From contig DROB01000121.1 of assembly GCA_011321985.1 (NCBI GenBank), positions 1 to 32,983 of the forward strand: a stretch of 32,983 nt of DNA, written 5' to 3'. The notes under the pieces are model-generated. The model did no database searches, was not told the DNA's origin, and saw only the letters and a program-made list of their open reading frames with translations. The translations under genes and the position numbers were made by a program. Of the stretch, positions 8,566-16,803 are shown piece after piece. The stretch comes from Gammaproteobacteria bacterium. GTDB taxonomy: Bacteria > Pseudomonadota > Gammaproteobacteria > SZUA-229. Every line of letters begins with the position of its first letter. Position 1 is the stretch's first letter.

Positions 8566-8841
8566 TCAGCTGTTATGGTCACAGTTACCGGGCAGTGACA
8601 CATCGATGGTCTTCTCTGCCAGAGCTTTCCAGAAATAGACTTCCGTCGTGGCAGGGTCGCACGACTGACAGCTGGTTCCACAGGATGCGGTTGCTGAGCG
8701 TCTCTCTACTTTCCCTTTTTTTATCCACACATCGAGCATACCGCGAACCGCATCTGCATCGGTATCGAAATGCAGGGCAATATCACTGAGTGTGCATTGG
8801 CCTCGTTGTTTGAGGTAATCACGTATTTGAGACAGAATCAT
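8566..8841 (-). CDS. feoC: FeoC-like regulator / ferrous iron transport accessory protein
   Basis: A 91-residue protein starting at MILSQIRDYLKQRG. It has a small winged-helix fold (about residues 1-48: CTLSDIALHFDTDADAVRGMLDVWIKKGKVER), then a cysteine cluster SCGTSCQSC with Cys54, Cys58 and Cys61. This layout matches FeoC, which binds an oxygen-sensitive Fe-S cluster and modulates FeoB or feo expression. A longer frame opens at 8922 but its first 27 residues overlap the end of feoB and look non-native; the start at 8841 lies 13 bases after the feoB stop. It is the last gene of feoABC. Confidence 0.87.
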   Translation of the reverse strand: MILSQIRDYLKQRGQCTLSDIALHFDTDADAVRGMLDVWIKKGKVERRSATASCGTSCQSCDPATTEVYFWKALAEKTIDVSLPGNCDHNS

Positions 8842-8854
8842 ATCAGTCGCCCGG

Positions 8855-11239
8855 TCATGCACCCATCTCTGATGCGTTAATATCACGGTTGATGCCTTTA
8901 TGCGCCCATTGTCGCAGTCCATAGATAAGGCCGATCAGCAGTATGATTATGACACCTAACCATGATGCAGAAAACAGTGGATGTTGTGCATAGGTGCTGA
9001 TCTGGTAATAGCTGGTGGCCGTGATGTAAGCGATCGATGTCGTCCAGGCTGCGACGAACATGGCCCACCGTGTTCCCGCTTCACGGCGGATAGCACCGAT
9101 GGTTGCGACACAGGGAAAATACAGTAAGACAAACAGCAGATAGGCGAATGCTCCGGCCTGACCATCGAAGCGTTTTATCATGGCACCGAAAGTGGCATTA
9201 TTGACTGCCTGATTAGCTGCTGCGGCTTCGATCGAATCGATATCACCGACATCCAGTTGCAGGGGGTCAGTGAAGGCCTCACTGATGGCGGCAAGGTTTT
9301 CAGGCACGGTGGCGACAGCATCATCGATAGCCTGCCAGAAGTCATAAGCGGCTTCTGTTTCTACGTGACCTGCATCCTGCCTCGCCAGTTGCGTATAGAG
9401 TGTATCGAGTGTGCCGACGACGACTTCTTTTGCCAGCACGCCAGAGATAATGCCGAGCACGGCTGGCCAGTTATCCTCTTCGATGCCCATGGGGGCGAAT
9501 ACCGGTGTTGCGGTTTTACTGATGAGCGAGAGTACCGAGTCATTGGCATTTTCATCGGCGATGGAACCATCCGTGCCGATGGAATTGAGGACGTTGATGA
9601 CCAGTACCATCACTACGATAACCTGACCGGCATCTTTGATGAACAGGCGGACACGGTCCCAGGTACGCAGCATGATGCCTTTTAACGTCGGCATATGGTA
9701 AGGCGGTAATTCCATCATGAAACCACTGCTCTCACCTGACAATATCGTGCGTTTCATCAGCATGCCTGTAAGTACCGCGACGGTGATGCCGATGAGATAC
9801 AACAGGAACACCAGATTCTGTCCATTGCTCGGGAAGAAGGCGGCGACGAATAAGGCGTATACCGGCAGGCGCGCGCCGCAGGACATGAACGGGTTCATCA
9901 GGATGGTGAGTTTACGTTCACGTTCGTTTTCCAGCGTACGTGTCGCCATTATCGCAGGTACATTGCAACCGAAGCCGACGATCAAAGGCACAAAGGCTTT
10001 TCCGGGCAGGCCGATACTACGCATAAAGCGATCCATGACAAAGGCTGCGCGAGCCATATAACCACTGTCTTCGACGGCAGACAGGAACAGATACAGGGCG
10101 GTAATGATGGGGATGAATGTCGCCACTATCTGTATCCCGCCACCGAGGCCGTTGGCGAGGATGATGCGTAAAAAATCCGGTAAGCCGATACCGGTCAGGA
10201 TCTCAGAGAGGCCGTCGACAAAGATAGCCCCGGCGATGCCATCGAAAAAATCGACGAAGGCACCACCGAAGTTGATGGTGAACATGAACATCAGGTACAT
10301 CACCAGCAGGAAAAACGGCACACCAAAAATCTTGCTCAGTACGAAGTTGTCGATCTTGTCTGTGATGGTCTTGCCGATCTTGCCTTTTTCATTGATCACG
10401 GATTGCGCCAGTGCGTGGGCGTGATTGAAGCGGCTGTCAGCGATATGGATATCGGCTTCTTCGCCGGCGCGCTCTTCGATGGTATCTTTCCACTTCGTTA
10501 CTTCATCGAGTACCGAAGCGCCACATTGTTCTTTTGCATTGTCGTCGCTTTCCAGTAGTTTAAGTGCCAGCCAGTGCAGGTTGTCTTTCGCTGCGATACT
10601 GCATTTTTCCAGACGCGGGATAAGATCAGTAATGGCCTGTTCGACCACCTCATCGTGCGCCAGGCGGAAGCCACCACTGTGTGCTCCCGAGGTGATGTCG
10701 AGGATCTCCTGTTTTAGTTCATCCATGCCTTCACCGGTAATGGCCACCACCGGCACCACCGGACAGCCCAGCTCCTGTGACAGTTTTTTCATGTCGATAT
10801 CGATGCCGCGTTTGCGGGCGACATCCATCATGTTTAATACCAGCACGATGGGTACATTCATCTCGAGTAACTGTGCGGTGAGATAGAGGTTACGTTCCAG
10901 GTTAGCCGCATCGACCACATTGATGATCAGGTTGGCTTCACGCGTTAATAGATAATCGCGGGTAACCTCTTCATCGATGGAACTGGCATCCAGCGAATAG
11001 ATACCGGGCAGGTCAAAAACGGTTACCGTATGGTTCTGCAGGTCGAAAAAGCCCTGTTTACGATCGACCGTGACACCCGGCCAGTTACCGGTTTTCTGGC
11101 GGATACCGGTAAAGGTATTGAACAGTGCCGATTTTCCACAGTTGGGGTTGCCTGCTATGGCTATCGTGAGTGAACTGAGGTCAGATCTGTCTTTTCCTTT
11201 AGAGCCCGGTTTGTTAGAGTCGTCACAGCAGCCCATCAT
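8855..11239 (-). CDS. feoB: Ferrous iron transport protein FeoB
   Basis: The inner-membrane Fe(II) transporter with an N-terminal G-protein domain, about 794 residues. G1 is GNPNCGKS at residues 30-37, G2 the Thr in GVTVDRKQG, G3 DLPG at 76-79 and G4 NMMD at 136-139. The helical insertion follows, then the membrane core with two conserved Gate-type segments: GFGCNVPAIMATRTLE and FMSCGARLPVYALF in the first half, LYFPCVATIGAIRREAG in the second. The start at ATG 11239 overlaps the feoA stop by one base (TGATG), showing translational coupling; a TTG at 11242 and an ATG at 11236 are alternatives. An acidic, Cys-containing N-terminal tail (MMGCCDDSNKPGSKGKD) precedes the G domain, a feature worth noting. 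Confidence 0.97.
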   Translation of the reverse strand: MMGCCDDSNKPGSKGKDRSDLSSLTIAIAGNPNCGKSALFNTFTGIRQKTGNWPGVTVDRKQGFFDLQNHTVTVFDLPGIYSLDASSIDEEVTRDYLLTREANLIINVVDAANLERNLYLTAQLLEMNVPIVLVLNMMDVARKRGIDIDMKKLSQELGCPVVPVVAITGEGMDELKQEILDITSGAHSGGFRLAHDEVVEQAITDLIPRLEKCSIAAKDNLHWLALKLLESDDNAKEQCGASVLDEVTKWKDTIEERAGEEADIHIADSRFNHAHALAQSVINEKGKIGKTITDKIDNFVLSKIFGVPFFLLVMYLMFMFTINFGGAFVDFFDGIAGAIFVDGLSEILTGIGLPDFLRIILANGLGGGIQIVATFIPIITALYLFLSAVEDSGYMARAAFVMDRFMRSIGLPGKAFVPLIVGFGCNVPAIMATRTLENERERKLTILMNPFMSCGARLPVYALFVAAFFPSNGQNLVFLLYLIGITVAVLTGMLMKRTILSGESSGFMMELPPYHMPTLKGIMLRTWDRVRLFIKDAGQVIVVMVLVINVLNSIGTDGSIADENANDSVLSLISKTATPVFAPMGIEEDNWPAVLGIISGVLAKEVVVGTLDTLYTQLARQDAGHVETEAAYDFWQAIDDAVATVPENLAAISEAFTDPLQLDVGDIDSIEAAAANQAVNNATFGAMIKRFDGQAGAFAYLLFVLLYFPCVATIGAIRREAGTRWAMFVAAWTTSIAYITATSYYQISTYAQHPLFSASWLGVIIILLIGLIYGLRQWAHKGINRDINASEMGA

Positions 11240-11484
11240 CAATCTTCCAGTGGTTCAACCAATAGTTTTTCTGCCATACCCGGTCCCAGGGCCACGCGAG
11301 TTCCTTTGTTCTGTATGACGACGCTTTTACCACGATGATTGAGCATATTAACAACAGTGCCGACACGCAGGCCAAGCGAAAGCATACGTCTGACCATCTG
11401 TTTGCCACCTTCGATCGAAGAGATACGTGCACGATGGCCCTTCTGTAGTTTCAGCAGGCTGGTTGTGGTTGCAGGATCGGACAT
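11239..11484 (-). CDS. feoA: Ferrous iron transport protein FeoA
   Basis: An 81-residue cytosolic SH3-like protein that supports FeoB. The family pattern is clear: LKLQKGHRARISSIEGG, then RRMLSLGLRVGTVVNML and the closing GTRVALGPGMAEKLLVEPLE. It is the first gene of the operon and its stop overlaps the feoB start. A Fur-box-like palindrome lies about 50 bases upstream, in line with iron-repressed expression. Confidence 0.95.
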   Translation of the reverse strand: MSDPATTTSLLKLQKGHRARISSIEGGKQMVRRMLSLGLRVGTVVNMLNHRGKSVVIQNKGTRVALGPGMAEKLLVEPLED

Positions 11485-11530
11485 GACGGATAAGCGATAA
11501 CTAAATTATTCAGTTGTATGTTTATATCGA

Positions 11531-11552
11531 TAAAGAGAATCGTTCTCATTCT
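11531..11552 (-). promoter_or_regulatory. Fur-box-like operator upstream of feoABC
   Basis: The palindrome GAGAA-TCG-TTCTC at 11535-11547 sits in the context AATGAGAACGATTCTCTTTATC on the minus strand, close to the Fur consensus GATAATGATAATCATTATC. It lies about 50-70 bases before the feoA start, where binding of Fe-Fur would block transcription. Function is inferred from the match and the gene context. Confidence 0.75.
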
Positions 11553-11741
11553 TAATTGCGTTTATGATAATCCTATAGCAAAAAGAATGCAAGAAGCCCA
11601 AAGAGGGTATATAACGAAACCCTTCTGAGACAGGGTGGACTGGTTCTAATATCTTGTTTTAATTGCATTAATCTTTGTCGCGTTACGGCAAAAATCGCCT
11701 GACACAACCTACTCCTGTAATGTCGTTAACAAATCTGTGCT

Positions 11742-11816
11742 TTTCTCTGCGTCTCTGCGGTTAACCGCTTTTAATCTTTCAACGTCAGCTTTGTGTCGAC
11801 TAGAGCCATCGATGGC
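11742..11816 (-). repeat. Composite dispersed repeat (palindrome plus ACCGCAGAGACGCAGAG core)
   Basis: Read on the minus strand, the palindrome GCCATCGATGGC (11805-11816) and AGTCGAC are followed by AAAAGC and then AACCGCAGAGACGCAGAGAA (to 11742). The same order, with mutations and different spacing, is seen on the plus strand at about 398-469 (CCATTAATGG ... AAAAGC ... ACCGCAGAG) and on the minus strand at about 270-168. Confidence 0.5.
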
Positions 11817-11939
11817 CGATGAAATTAAATAAAGCCAGAAGCCACTGAACATTATGCGATATAGTTGGTCTTTGATCGTTCTGTTTACCACGATTCAGGG
11901 ATAGGCCGGATGCAGGGTGATGGCAAACCGATAAAAAAC

Positions 11940-12587
11940 ATGAATACACATAAAGGTTACTCACTGCTGGAAGAACGAATTAATATTTCTTCGCATGTGA
12001 TCGGTCTGTTGTTGAGCATCGTGGCGCTGGTGTTTCTGGTCATACGCGCGACAGCCAGTGGTGAGCTGGTGAACATCATTAGTTTTACGGTGTTCGGTAT
12101 GAGCTTGATCGCCCTGTACGCTGCCTCGACCATCTACCATAGTGCTCCTGTGAGCGAACGCAGAAACCGGTTGCGAATAGTCGATCATGCGGCTATCTAC
12201 GTCCTTATCGCAGGCTCCTACACCCCTTTTACATTGATAACATTAGAGGGTTTGACAGGATGGCTGTTGTTCGGTATTGCCTGGGGTATGGCTCTGACAG
12301 GGATCATATTAAAGATATTTTTTACCGGAAGATATGACCTGATCTCGACCCTCATGTATGTATTCATGGGCTGGATCATCATTTTTGCGATAAATCCATT
12401 GATGGAAAACTTATCTCCCGACGGTCTGTCCTGGCTCGTTGCGGGGGGCGTTGCTTATACTGTCGGTGCTATTTTATACGGTATCGATAAGATGAAATTT
12501 AACCATGCTATCTTCCATGTATTCGTATTACTGGGGAGTTTCTGCCATTTCATGGCGGTGTACTTTTATGTTTTGCCTGCTGAATAA
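11940..12587 (+). CDS. Hemolysin III / PAQR-family membrane protein
   Basis: A 215-residue, seven-helix integral membrane protein of the YqfA/hemolysin III group of the PAQR superfamily. The metal-site signatures are visible: ERINISSHVIGLLLS in helix 1, AASTIYHS, VDHAAIYVLIAGSYTPF and, near the end, NHAIFHVFVLLGSFCHF, which supplies the C-terminal histidines. Bacterial members are usually of unknown physiological role; the hemolysin name comes from a Bacillus cereus relative, and PAQR proteins are proposed metal-dependent hydrolases, with bacterial members linked to membrane lipid balance. The frame opens 75 bases earlier, but those residues (MVFDRSVYHDS...) do not resemble the family, so I start at MNTHKGYSLLEER. 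The 3' end overlaps the next gene by 20 bases. Confidence 0.87.
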   Translation: MNTHKGYSLLEERINISSHVIGLLLSIVALVFLVIRATASGELVNIISFTVFGMSLIALYAASTIYHSAPVSERRNRLRIVDHAAIYVLIAGSYTPFTLITLEGLTGWLLFGIAWGMALTGIILKIFFTGRYDLISTLMYVFMGWIIIFAINPLMENLSPDGLSWLVAGGVAYTVGAILYGIDKMKFNHAIFHVFVLLGSFCHFMAVYFYVLPAE

Positions 12588-12990
12588 GTTAATACCCGGT
12601 CATCGGCTTGCGGTATCTGTTTTTGCCTTCATTCCGGCGTTGCTATACGCCAGCGAATTGAAGCCGTTTACGAGTGATGGATGCAGTGCCTTTCCTGATG
12701 GTACACTGGCACAGAGGCAACTATGGTTAGATTGCTGTACCGAGCATGATCGTGCTTACTGGAAAGGGGGAACCTACGAAGAGAGGCTGGATGCGGACAG
12801 GCAGTTGAGGGCATGTGTGGCCAGGGTAGGTGAACCTGAAGTCGCACTATTGATGCTGGCAGGGGTCAGGGTTGGTGGTACACCGTATCTCCCTACGGCA
12901 TTTCGATGGGGTTATGGCTGGTCATATCCTCGTTTTTATGGCCCCCTTGATCAGGAAGAATTAAGCATGGTAAAAAAGCTATCAAAATAA
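12568..12990 (+). CDS. Secreted phospholipase A2-like protein
   Basis: A 140-residue exported protein. A hydrophobic signal sequence (residues 13-28, ending LLYA) is followed by DGCSAFPDGT, then LDCCTEHDRAYW. The CCxxHD block (Cys56, Cys57, His60, Asp61) is the catalytic His-Asp signature of phospholipase A2, and DGCS may act in calcium binding. Further cysteines at 39 and 83 could form disulfides. The C-terminal part LMLAGVRVGGTPYLPTAFRWGYGW is well-ordered but not a known PLA2 element. The start at 12568 follows GGCGGTG by eight bases and overlaps the hemolysin III gene by 20 bases, so the genes are probably coupled. A longer frame from 12505 lies inside that gene and would bury the signal peptide. 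Enzymatic activity is inferred from the motif only. Confidence 0.72.
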   Translation: MFCLLNKLIPGHRLAVSVFAFIPALLYASELKPFTSDGCSAFPDGTLAQRQLWLDCCTEHDRAYWKGGTYEERLDADRQLRACVARVGEPEVALLMLAGVRVGGTPYLPTAFRWGYGWSYPRFYGPLDQEELSMVKKLSK

Positions 12991-13008
12991 CGTGAGGATT
13001 ATAAGAAT

Positions 13009-13425
13009 ATGTTGATGCACATGTTGAAAGCAGGCAATGTTTTTATTGCGGGTATCTTCCTTCTCTTTATCACAGGCTCAGCACTGGCGAATGAGGTAGA
13101 GATCATTGGTGTTGATCTTGATAAAACAGCGGATGATAAATGGTCGGTTAACGTAACCCTGCAACATACGGATACTGGCTGGGATCACTATGCAGACAAC
13201 TGGCGGGTCGTCGATGAAAAAGGCAAGGTGCTGGGAGATCGTGTGTTACACCATCCGCATGTGGGTGAGCAGCCTTTTACCCGTGGGTTAAGCGCAGTGA
13301 CTATTCCCGCGGATAACCACATCGTTTATATCGAGGCGCATGACAAAGTACATGGCTGGTCACCCGTCCGCCTGAGAGTCGATATGGCGAAGGCTGTCGA
13401 TGGAAAGTTACGTATCCGGCCCTGA
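13009..13425 (+). CDS. Conserved periplasmic protein of unknown function
   Basis: A 138-residue exported protein; signal peptide cleavage is likely after SALA (residue 27). The mature part is a single predominantly beta domain with strongly patterned segments: LQHTDTGWDHYADNWRVV, GDRVLHHPHVGEQPFTRGL and IEAHDKVHGWSPVRL. The His-rich, Trp-rich positions suggest a binding site for metal or ligand, but I do not know its function. It starts 18 bases after the PLA2-like stop, with GAGGA about ten bases before the ATG, so the three genes from 11940 form a probable operon. MLM HM offers alternative starts two and four residues on. Confidence 0.75.
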   Translation: MLMHMLKAGNVFIAGIFLLFITGSALANEVEIIGVDLDKTADDKWSVNVTLQHTDTGWDHYADNWRVVDEKGKVLGDRVLHHPHVGEQPFTRGLSAVTIPADNHIVYIEAHDKVHGWSPVRLRVDMAKAVDGKLRIRP

Positions 13426-13502
13426 GGGAATATACCTGAATCGTCGTCATGCGATCTTAAGGGCGCAGTCAATCAATAGAGCTACCCTTAACAGAGGTAC
13501 CG

Positions 13503-13994
13503 TTAGAATTGATAGGGTTTATTAATACCGAATTTTCTGCGCAGGTCTCTTAATATCAGGTATGTCCATGGCCACAACAGGGTGCTGGTGAGGGTGGGCA
13601 TGAAGTATAAGCCGCTGTCGGGTGCACGGCCCAGCATACCATCGACCCACAGGATGAGTAGTTGTTTCAATAACAGCAGGAAAAAGATAACGATGGCCTG
13701 TTGCAATAGTGAAGCAACACGTAAACGCTGATGCTGCACGTGGATAACATAGATGACCAGTACCAGCCCCACTGCATGTTGCCCCATCAATGTGCCGTAA
13801 CTCACGTCCAGCAATAACCCGGCGATCCATGCCATGGTGACACCCACCTTTGAAGGTAATGCCATAGCCCAGTAGATTAATACCAGCGTAACCCAGTCGG
13901 GGCGGAACTCGGCCGCCCACTCGGGTAATGGCATGATGGCGAGCATGAAGGCGGCGATGACGGTGAAGATACCGATGCGAAGTGTTTTATTCAT
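13503..13994 (-). CDS. mreD: Rod shape-determining protein MreD
   Basis: A 163-residue inner-membrane protein of the elongasome. Five or so hydrophobic helices are visible, with family features RPDWVTLVLIYWAMALP, the GLLLDVSYGTLMGQHAVGLVLVIYV segment and the C-terminal LWPWTYLILRDLRRKFG. I take ATG 13994 (MNKTLRIG), which overlaps the mreC stop by eight bases (ATGAATAA); a GTG three codons earlier is possible. It is the last gene of mreBCD; the PBP2/RodA genes that often follow in other bacteria are not here, since a convergent gene ends at 13425. Confidence 0.93.
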   Translation of the reverse strand: MNKTLRIGIFTVIAAFMLAIMPLPEWAAEFRPDWVTLVLIYWAMALPSKVGVTMAWIAGLLLDVSYGTLMGQHAVGLVLVIYVIHVQHQRLRVASLLQQAIVIFFLLLLKQLLILWVDGMLGRAPDSGLYFMPTLTSTLLWPWTYLILRDLRRKFGINKPYQF

Positions 13995-14928
13995 CGCTAT
14001 CACTCTGTACCGGGGCTTTTTTATCGTCGCCTGTTGTCGTTTTTAACTTTTTGTTATCCGTGCTCTTTTTATCCGGTTCAGAAGTATTCTGTTTCGACTT
14101 TTTCTCAGGATTATTTCGCCAGACCAGCAGGACTTCCCGGGTTTTATCCAGCTGGGCGAGGGGCTCTGCTTCGACATGCGCAAAAGGCTCACCGGCAGGG
14201 CGTTCGACTTTTGTGATACGAGCTACGGGGTAATTGGGAGGGAAAACGCCGCCGAGGCCTGAGGTGATCAAGGTATCACCCACCCTGATATCCACATTGT
14301 GTGTCAGGTGGCGCAGGTCGAGCTGACTGATCTTGCCGGTGCCGAAGGCGTTGGCACGTAATCCGGTGCGGTCTATCTGGACAGGCAGGGCATGGCTGGC
14401 ATCGGTGATCAGCATCGCCGTCGAGGATAATGGGCCAACATGGATGACCTGCCCCATGATGCCCTGTGCGTCGATGATGGGCTGGCCCTGATAAACCTCG
14501 TTGTTGCTGCCCTTGTTTAGCAGGATCAACTGCCGGAAAGGATCGACATCGACATTGATGATCTCTGCGATGAGTAGGCGCTCGGTAATCTTTGGTGTCG
14601 CGCTCAGCAGCTTACGCAGACGAGCATTTTCTTTTTCTATGATATCCAGTTTTTGCAGTTGTACCCGATTTTCCAGGTGGCGGGCTTCGAATTCACGGTT
14701 TTTTTCCAGCAGGGCTTCCTGGGAACTGAAGACTTCCTCTGACCAGTAATAGAGTCGGATGGGCAGGTCGATAGTGTATTGTAGAGGGTATATAACGCTG
14801 GAGAGTGCGCTGCGCGCCAGTTCCAGCGAGTGCCATCGGTGGTCTGCTGTCATCAGCGCGATGGAGGCGATAAGCAGCACCACCATGCGGAAGGTCGCTG
14901 AAGGGCCACGTGAGAAGAGCGGTTGCAT
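13987..14928 (-). CDS. mreC: Rod shape-determining protein MreC
   Basis: A 313-residue bitopic protein that links MreB to the periplasmic wall-synthesis enzymes. A single membrane helix (about residues 13-31) is followed by a coiled coil (about 70-112, EEVFSSQEALLEKNREF onward to ENARLRKLL) and the beta-barrel MreC domain with INVDVDPFRQLILLNKGSNN, the GLGGVFPPNYPVARI segment and VEAEPLAQLDKTREVLLVW. The C-terminus carries a highly charged Lys/Asp tail of about 40 residues (NPEKKSKQN... to SDSDE), longer than in E. coli, and likely unstructured. It lies 89 bases after mreB and overlaps mreD. Confidence 0.95.
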   Translation of the reverse strand: MQPLFSRGPSATFRMVVLLIASIALMTADHRWHSLELARSALSSVIYPLQYTIDLPIRLYYWSEEVFSSQEALLEKNREFEARHLENRVQLQKLDIIEKENARLRKLLSATPKITERLLIAEIINVDVDPFRQLILLNKGSNNEVYQGQPIIDAQGIMGQVIHVGPLSSTAMLITDASHALPVQIDRTGLRANAFGTGKISQLDLRHLTHNVDIRVGDTLITSGLGGVFPPNYPVARITKVERPAGEPFAHVEAEPLAQLDKTREVLLVWRNNPEKKSKQNTSEPDKKSTDNKKLKTTTGDDKKAPVQSDSDE

Positions 14929-15017
14929 GTCCTATTTATCCGAACAGTAGGTGATGGTAGCGAGGTACCGGGTGAAGGGTGCGAGCAGGAGTGCGCTATT
15001 ATCACCACTCATAATAA

Positions 15018-16067
15018 TTATTCGACGGCGAGGAAGTCGCCTCCGTGCTGATCGATTAATTCGAGCACACGACCACCACCGCGTGCGACGCAGGTGAGAG
15101 GGTCTTCAGCCATGACCACAGGCAGACCGGTTTCTTCCATGATCAGGCGGTCGAGATCACGTAATAATGAGCCACCACCCGTCAGGACGATACCACGTTC
15201 AGCTACATCGGCACCCAGTTCGGGTGGTGTCTGCTCCAGCGCGGTTTTGACAGCACTGACGATGCCGTGCAGGGGTTCCTGCAGGGCCTCGAGGATCTCA
15301 TTACTGTTGAGAGAGAAACTGCGTGGGATACCTTCGGATAGATTACGACCCTTGACTTCGATCTCCAGTAAATCTTTACCGGGATAGGCAGTGCCGATCT
15401 CATGTTTTATTCTTTCTGCGGTGGCTTCACCGATCAAGATACCGTAGTTGCGGCGAACATAGTTGGTGATGGCTTCATCAAATTTATCACCACCGACACG
15501 TACCGAAGCGGAATACACGATACCGTTTAGCGAGATGACTGCCACTTCTGATGTACCACCACCGATATCCAGTACCATAGAGCCACGAGGTTCATCGACC
15601 GGCATACCGGCACCGATAGCGGCAGCCATCGGTTCATCGATCAAAAATACCTTCCGGGCACCGGCACCTGCGGCAGATTCACGGATCGCACGGCGTTCCA
15701 CCTGGGTAGCACCACAGGGAACGCAGATCAGTACGCGCGGGCTGGGACGTAATACCTTGCTCTCGTGTACGGAACGGATGAAATGCTGTAGCATCTTTTC
15801 GGTGATATTGAAATCAGCGATCACACCATCACGCATCGGGCGGATGGCGGTAATGTTCTGCGGGGTACGACCCAGCATACCCTTGGCATCTTTACCAAAT
15901 GCTTCGATGGTCTTGGGTCCTCCGGGTCCACGGTCCTGGCGGATAGCGACAACAGAAGGTTCATCGAGAACGATGCCTCGACCGCGAGCGTATATCAATG
16001 TATTGGCAGTACCAAGATCGATTGATAAATCGTTGGAAAACATTCCCCGGAAACGATTCAAAAACAT
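15018..16067 (-). CDS. mreB: Rod shape-determining protein MreB (actin-like)
   Basis: The bacterial actin that directs lateral wall growth, 349 residues, standard length. Nucleotide-binding elements are intact: phosphate 1 LSIDLGTANTLIYARG (residues 14-29), phosphate 2 LDIGGGTSEVAVISLNG and the adenosine motif IVLTGGGSLLRDLDRL. The N-terminal amphipathic start MFLNRFRGMF suits membrane binding. The upstream region is about 400 bases, shared with divergent gatC, an arrangement also found in Pseudomonas. Confidence 0.97.
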   Translation of the reverse strand: MFLNRFRGMFSNDLSIDLGTANTLIYARGRGIVLDEPSVVAIRQDRGPGGPKTIEAFGKDAKGMLGRTPQNITAIRPMRDGVIADFNITEKMLQHFIRSVHESKVLRPSPRVLICVPCGATQVERRAIRESAAGAGARKVFLIDEPMAAAIGAGMPVDEPRGSMVLDIGGGTSEVAVISLNGIVYSASVRVGGDKFDEAITNYVRRNYGILIGEATAERIKHEIGTAYPGKDLLEIEVKGRNLSEGIPRSFSLNSNEILEALQEPLHGIVSAVKTALEQTPPELGADVAERGIVLTGGGSLLRDLDRLIMEETGLPVVMAEDPLTCVARGGGRVLELIDQHGGDFLAVE

Positions 16068-16467
16068 GTGATTGTAGACCTTTTAATGTGTTCTTTAAGA
16101 TGCTTTCATAGAAATCTACCGGACCTTAATGTCGGGTATGGAAATCTGTGATCTGAGAGCCCTTGTTTATTGTTGGTTTATTATTGTTTACTGATAATAG
16201 ATTTTTTTAGCAGAATTACCACGATTATCGGCTTAATTGACCGTGTCAGCTGGCGCGTACTGTAGCAATCAGGCTGCATTTGGGCAAGGTTTATTGTCTT
16301 TAGTTGCTGCAGATATACCAATTATTAGTAAAAAAGAGTGAAATCTACACTATCCGGCCTTTTATGGAGGGTTTGAGTAGAGCAATTGGTCAGAATGTGC
16401 TATTTTTCCGCCTCGATTTATCGGTTATACCGCCGGCTTTACCGGTGTTCAATTACGGGAGTAATCC
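16068..16467. other. Divergent intergenic region mreB / gatC
   Basis: About 400 AT-rich bases between two divergent essential operons. It contains a local repeat of TTTATTGTT / TTTATTATTGTTTA around 16168-16192, but no convincing -35/-10 pair could be fixed. A frame at 16304-16501 overlaps the gatC start and is not supported. A good Shine-Dalgarno GGGAG lies before gatC. Confidence 0.5.
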
Positions 16468-16755
16468 ATGTCGATCGATGTTGATGAAGTTAAAAAAATA
16501 GCCCGGCTGGCCTGTTTGAATATTGATGAGACAGACATGCCGTCATATGCGACTAATCTGTCCAATATCCTGGATCTGGTGGCACAGATGAACGCGGTCG
16601 ATACCACCGGCGTAACACCGATGTCGCATCCTTTCGATGCCGTGCAGCGACTACGTGAGGATGAGGTCACCGATTTTGATCGTCGTGAAGATTTTCAGGC
16701 GATCGCCCCCATGACCGAAGACGGCCTGTACCTTGTTCCCAAGGTACTCGACTGA
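16468..16755 (+). CDS. gatC: Asp-tRNA(Asn)/Glu-tRNA(Gln) amidotransferase subunit C
   Basis: The 95-residue small subunit that stabilises GatA in GatCAB, the enzyme that converts Glu-tRNA(Gln) and Asp-tRNA(Asn) to the amidated forms. Family features: VDEVKKIARLACLNIDE, the LDLVAQMNAVDTTGVTPMSHP segment and the end RREDFQAIAPMTEDGLYLVPKVLD. The start follows GGGAG by seven bases. First gene of gatCAB. Confidence 0.95.
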   Translation: MSIDVDEVKKIARLACLNIDETDMPSYATNLSNILDLVAQMNAVDTTGVTPMSHPFDAVQRLREDEVTDFDRREDFQAIAPMTEDGLYLVPKVLD

Positions 16756-16803
16756 CTACAGCTGTAACTTTAACGATTAGCCATTGCTATTGAGCCAAGT
16801 CTT

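Larger units (their letters stand above)
11485..11939. other. Divergent intergenic region feoA / hemolysin III
   Basis: The feoA-proximal part holds the Fur-like palindrome. The rest contains a dispersed repeat (11742-11764) and a 12-base perfect palindrome GCCATCGATGGC (11805-11816). No gene is supported: a frame at 11709-11891 is made of repeat sequence. The promoter of the hemolysin III gene is not evident. Confidence 0.5.

Noticed and set aside
8841..8922. A longer FeoC frame beginning at 8922.
   Set aside because: The extra 27 residues overlap the end of feoB, lack family resemblance, and the MILSQIRDYL start fits FeoC.
9257..10886. Long plus-strand open frames opposite feoB.
   Set aside because: They are shadows of feoB: no ribosome binding sites, low-complexity Ser/Arg/Met-rich translations, and feoB is a complete recognised gene on the other strand.
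11709..11891. A 60-codon minus-strand frame between feoA and hemolysin III.
   Set aside because: It spans the dispersed repeat and palindrome, has no ribosome binding site and no protein-like pattern.
13457..13491. TTAAGGG / CCCTTAA inverted repeat between the convergent periplasmic-protein gene and mreD, considered as a terminator.
   Set aside because: The stem is only seven base pairs with a 21-base loop and no T tract on either strand.
15463..16071. A 202-codon plus-strand frame opposite mreB.
   Set aside because: It is an antisense shadow of the highly conserved mreB; translation is Ser/Pro/Arg-rich with no family features.
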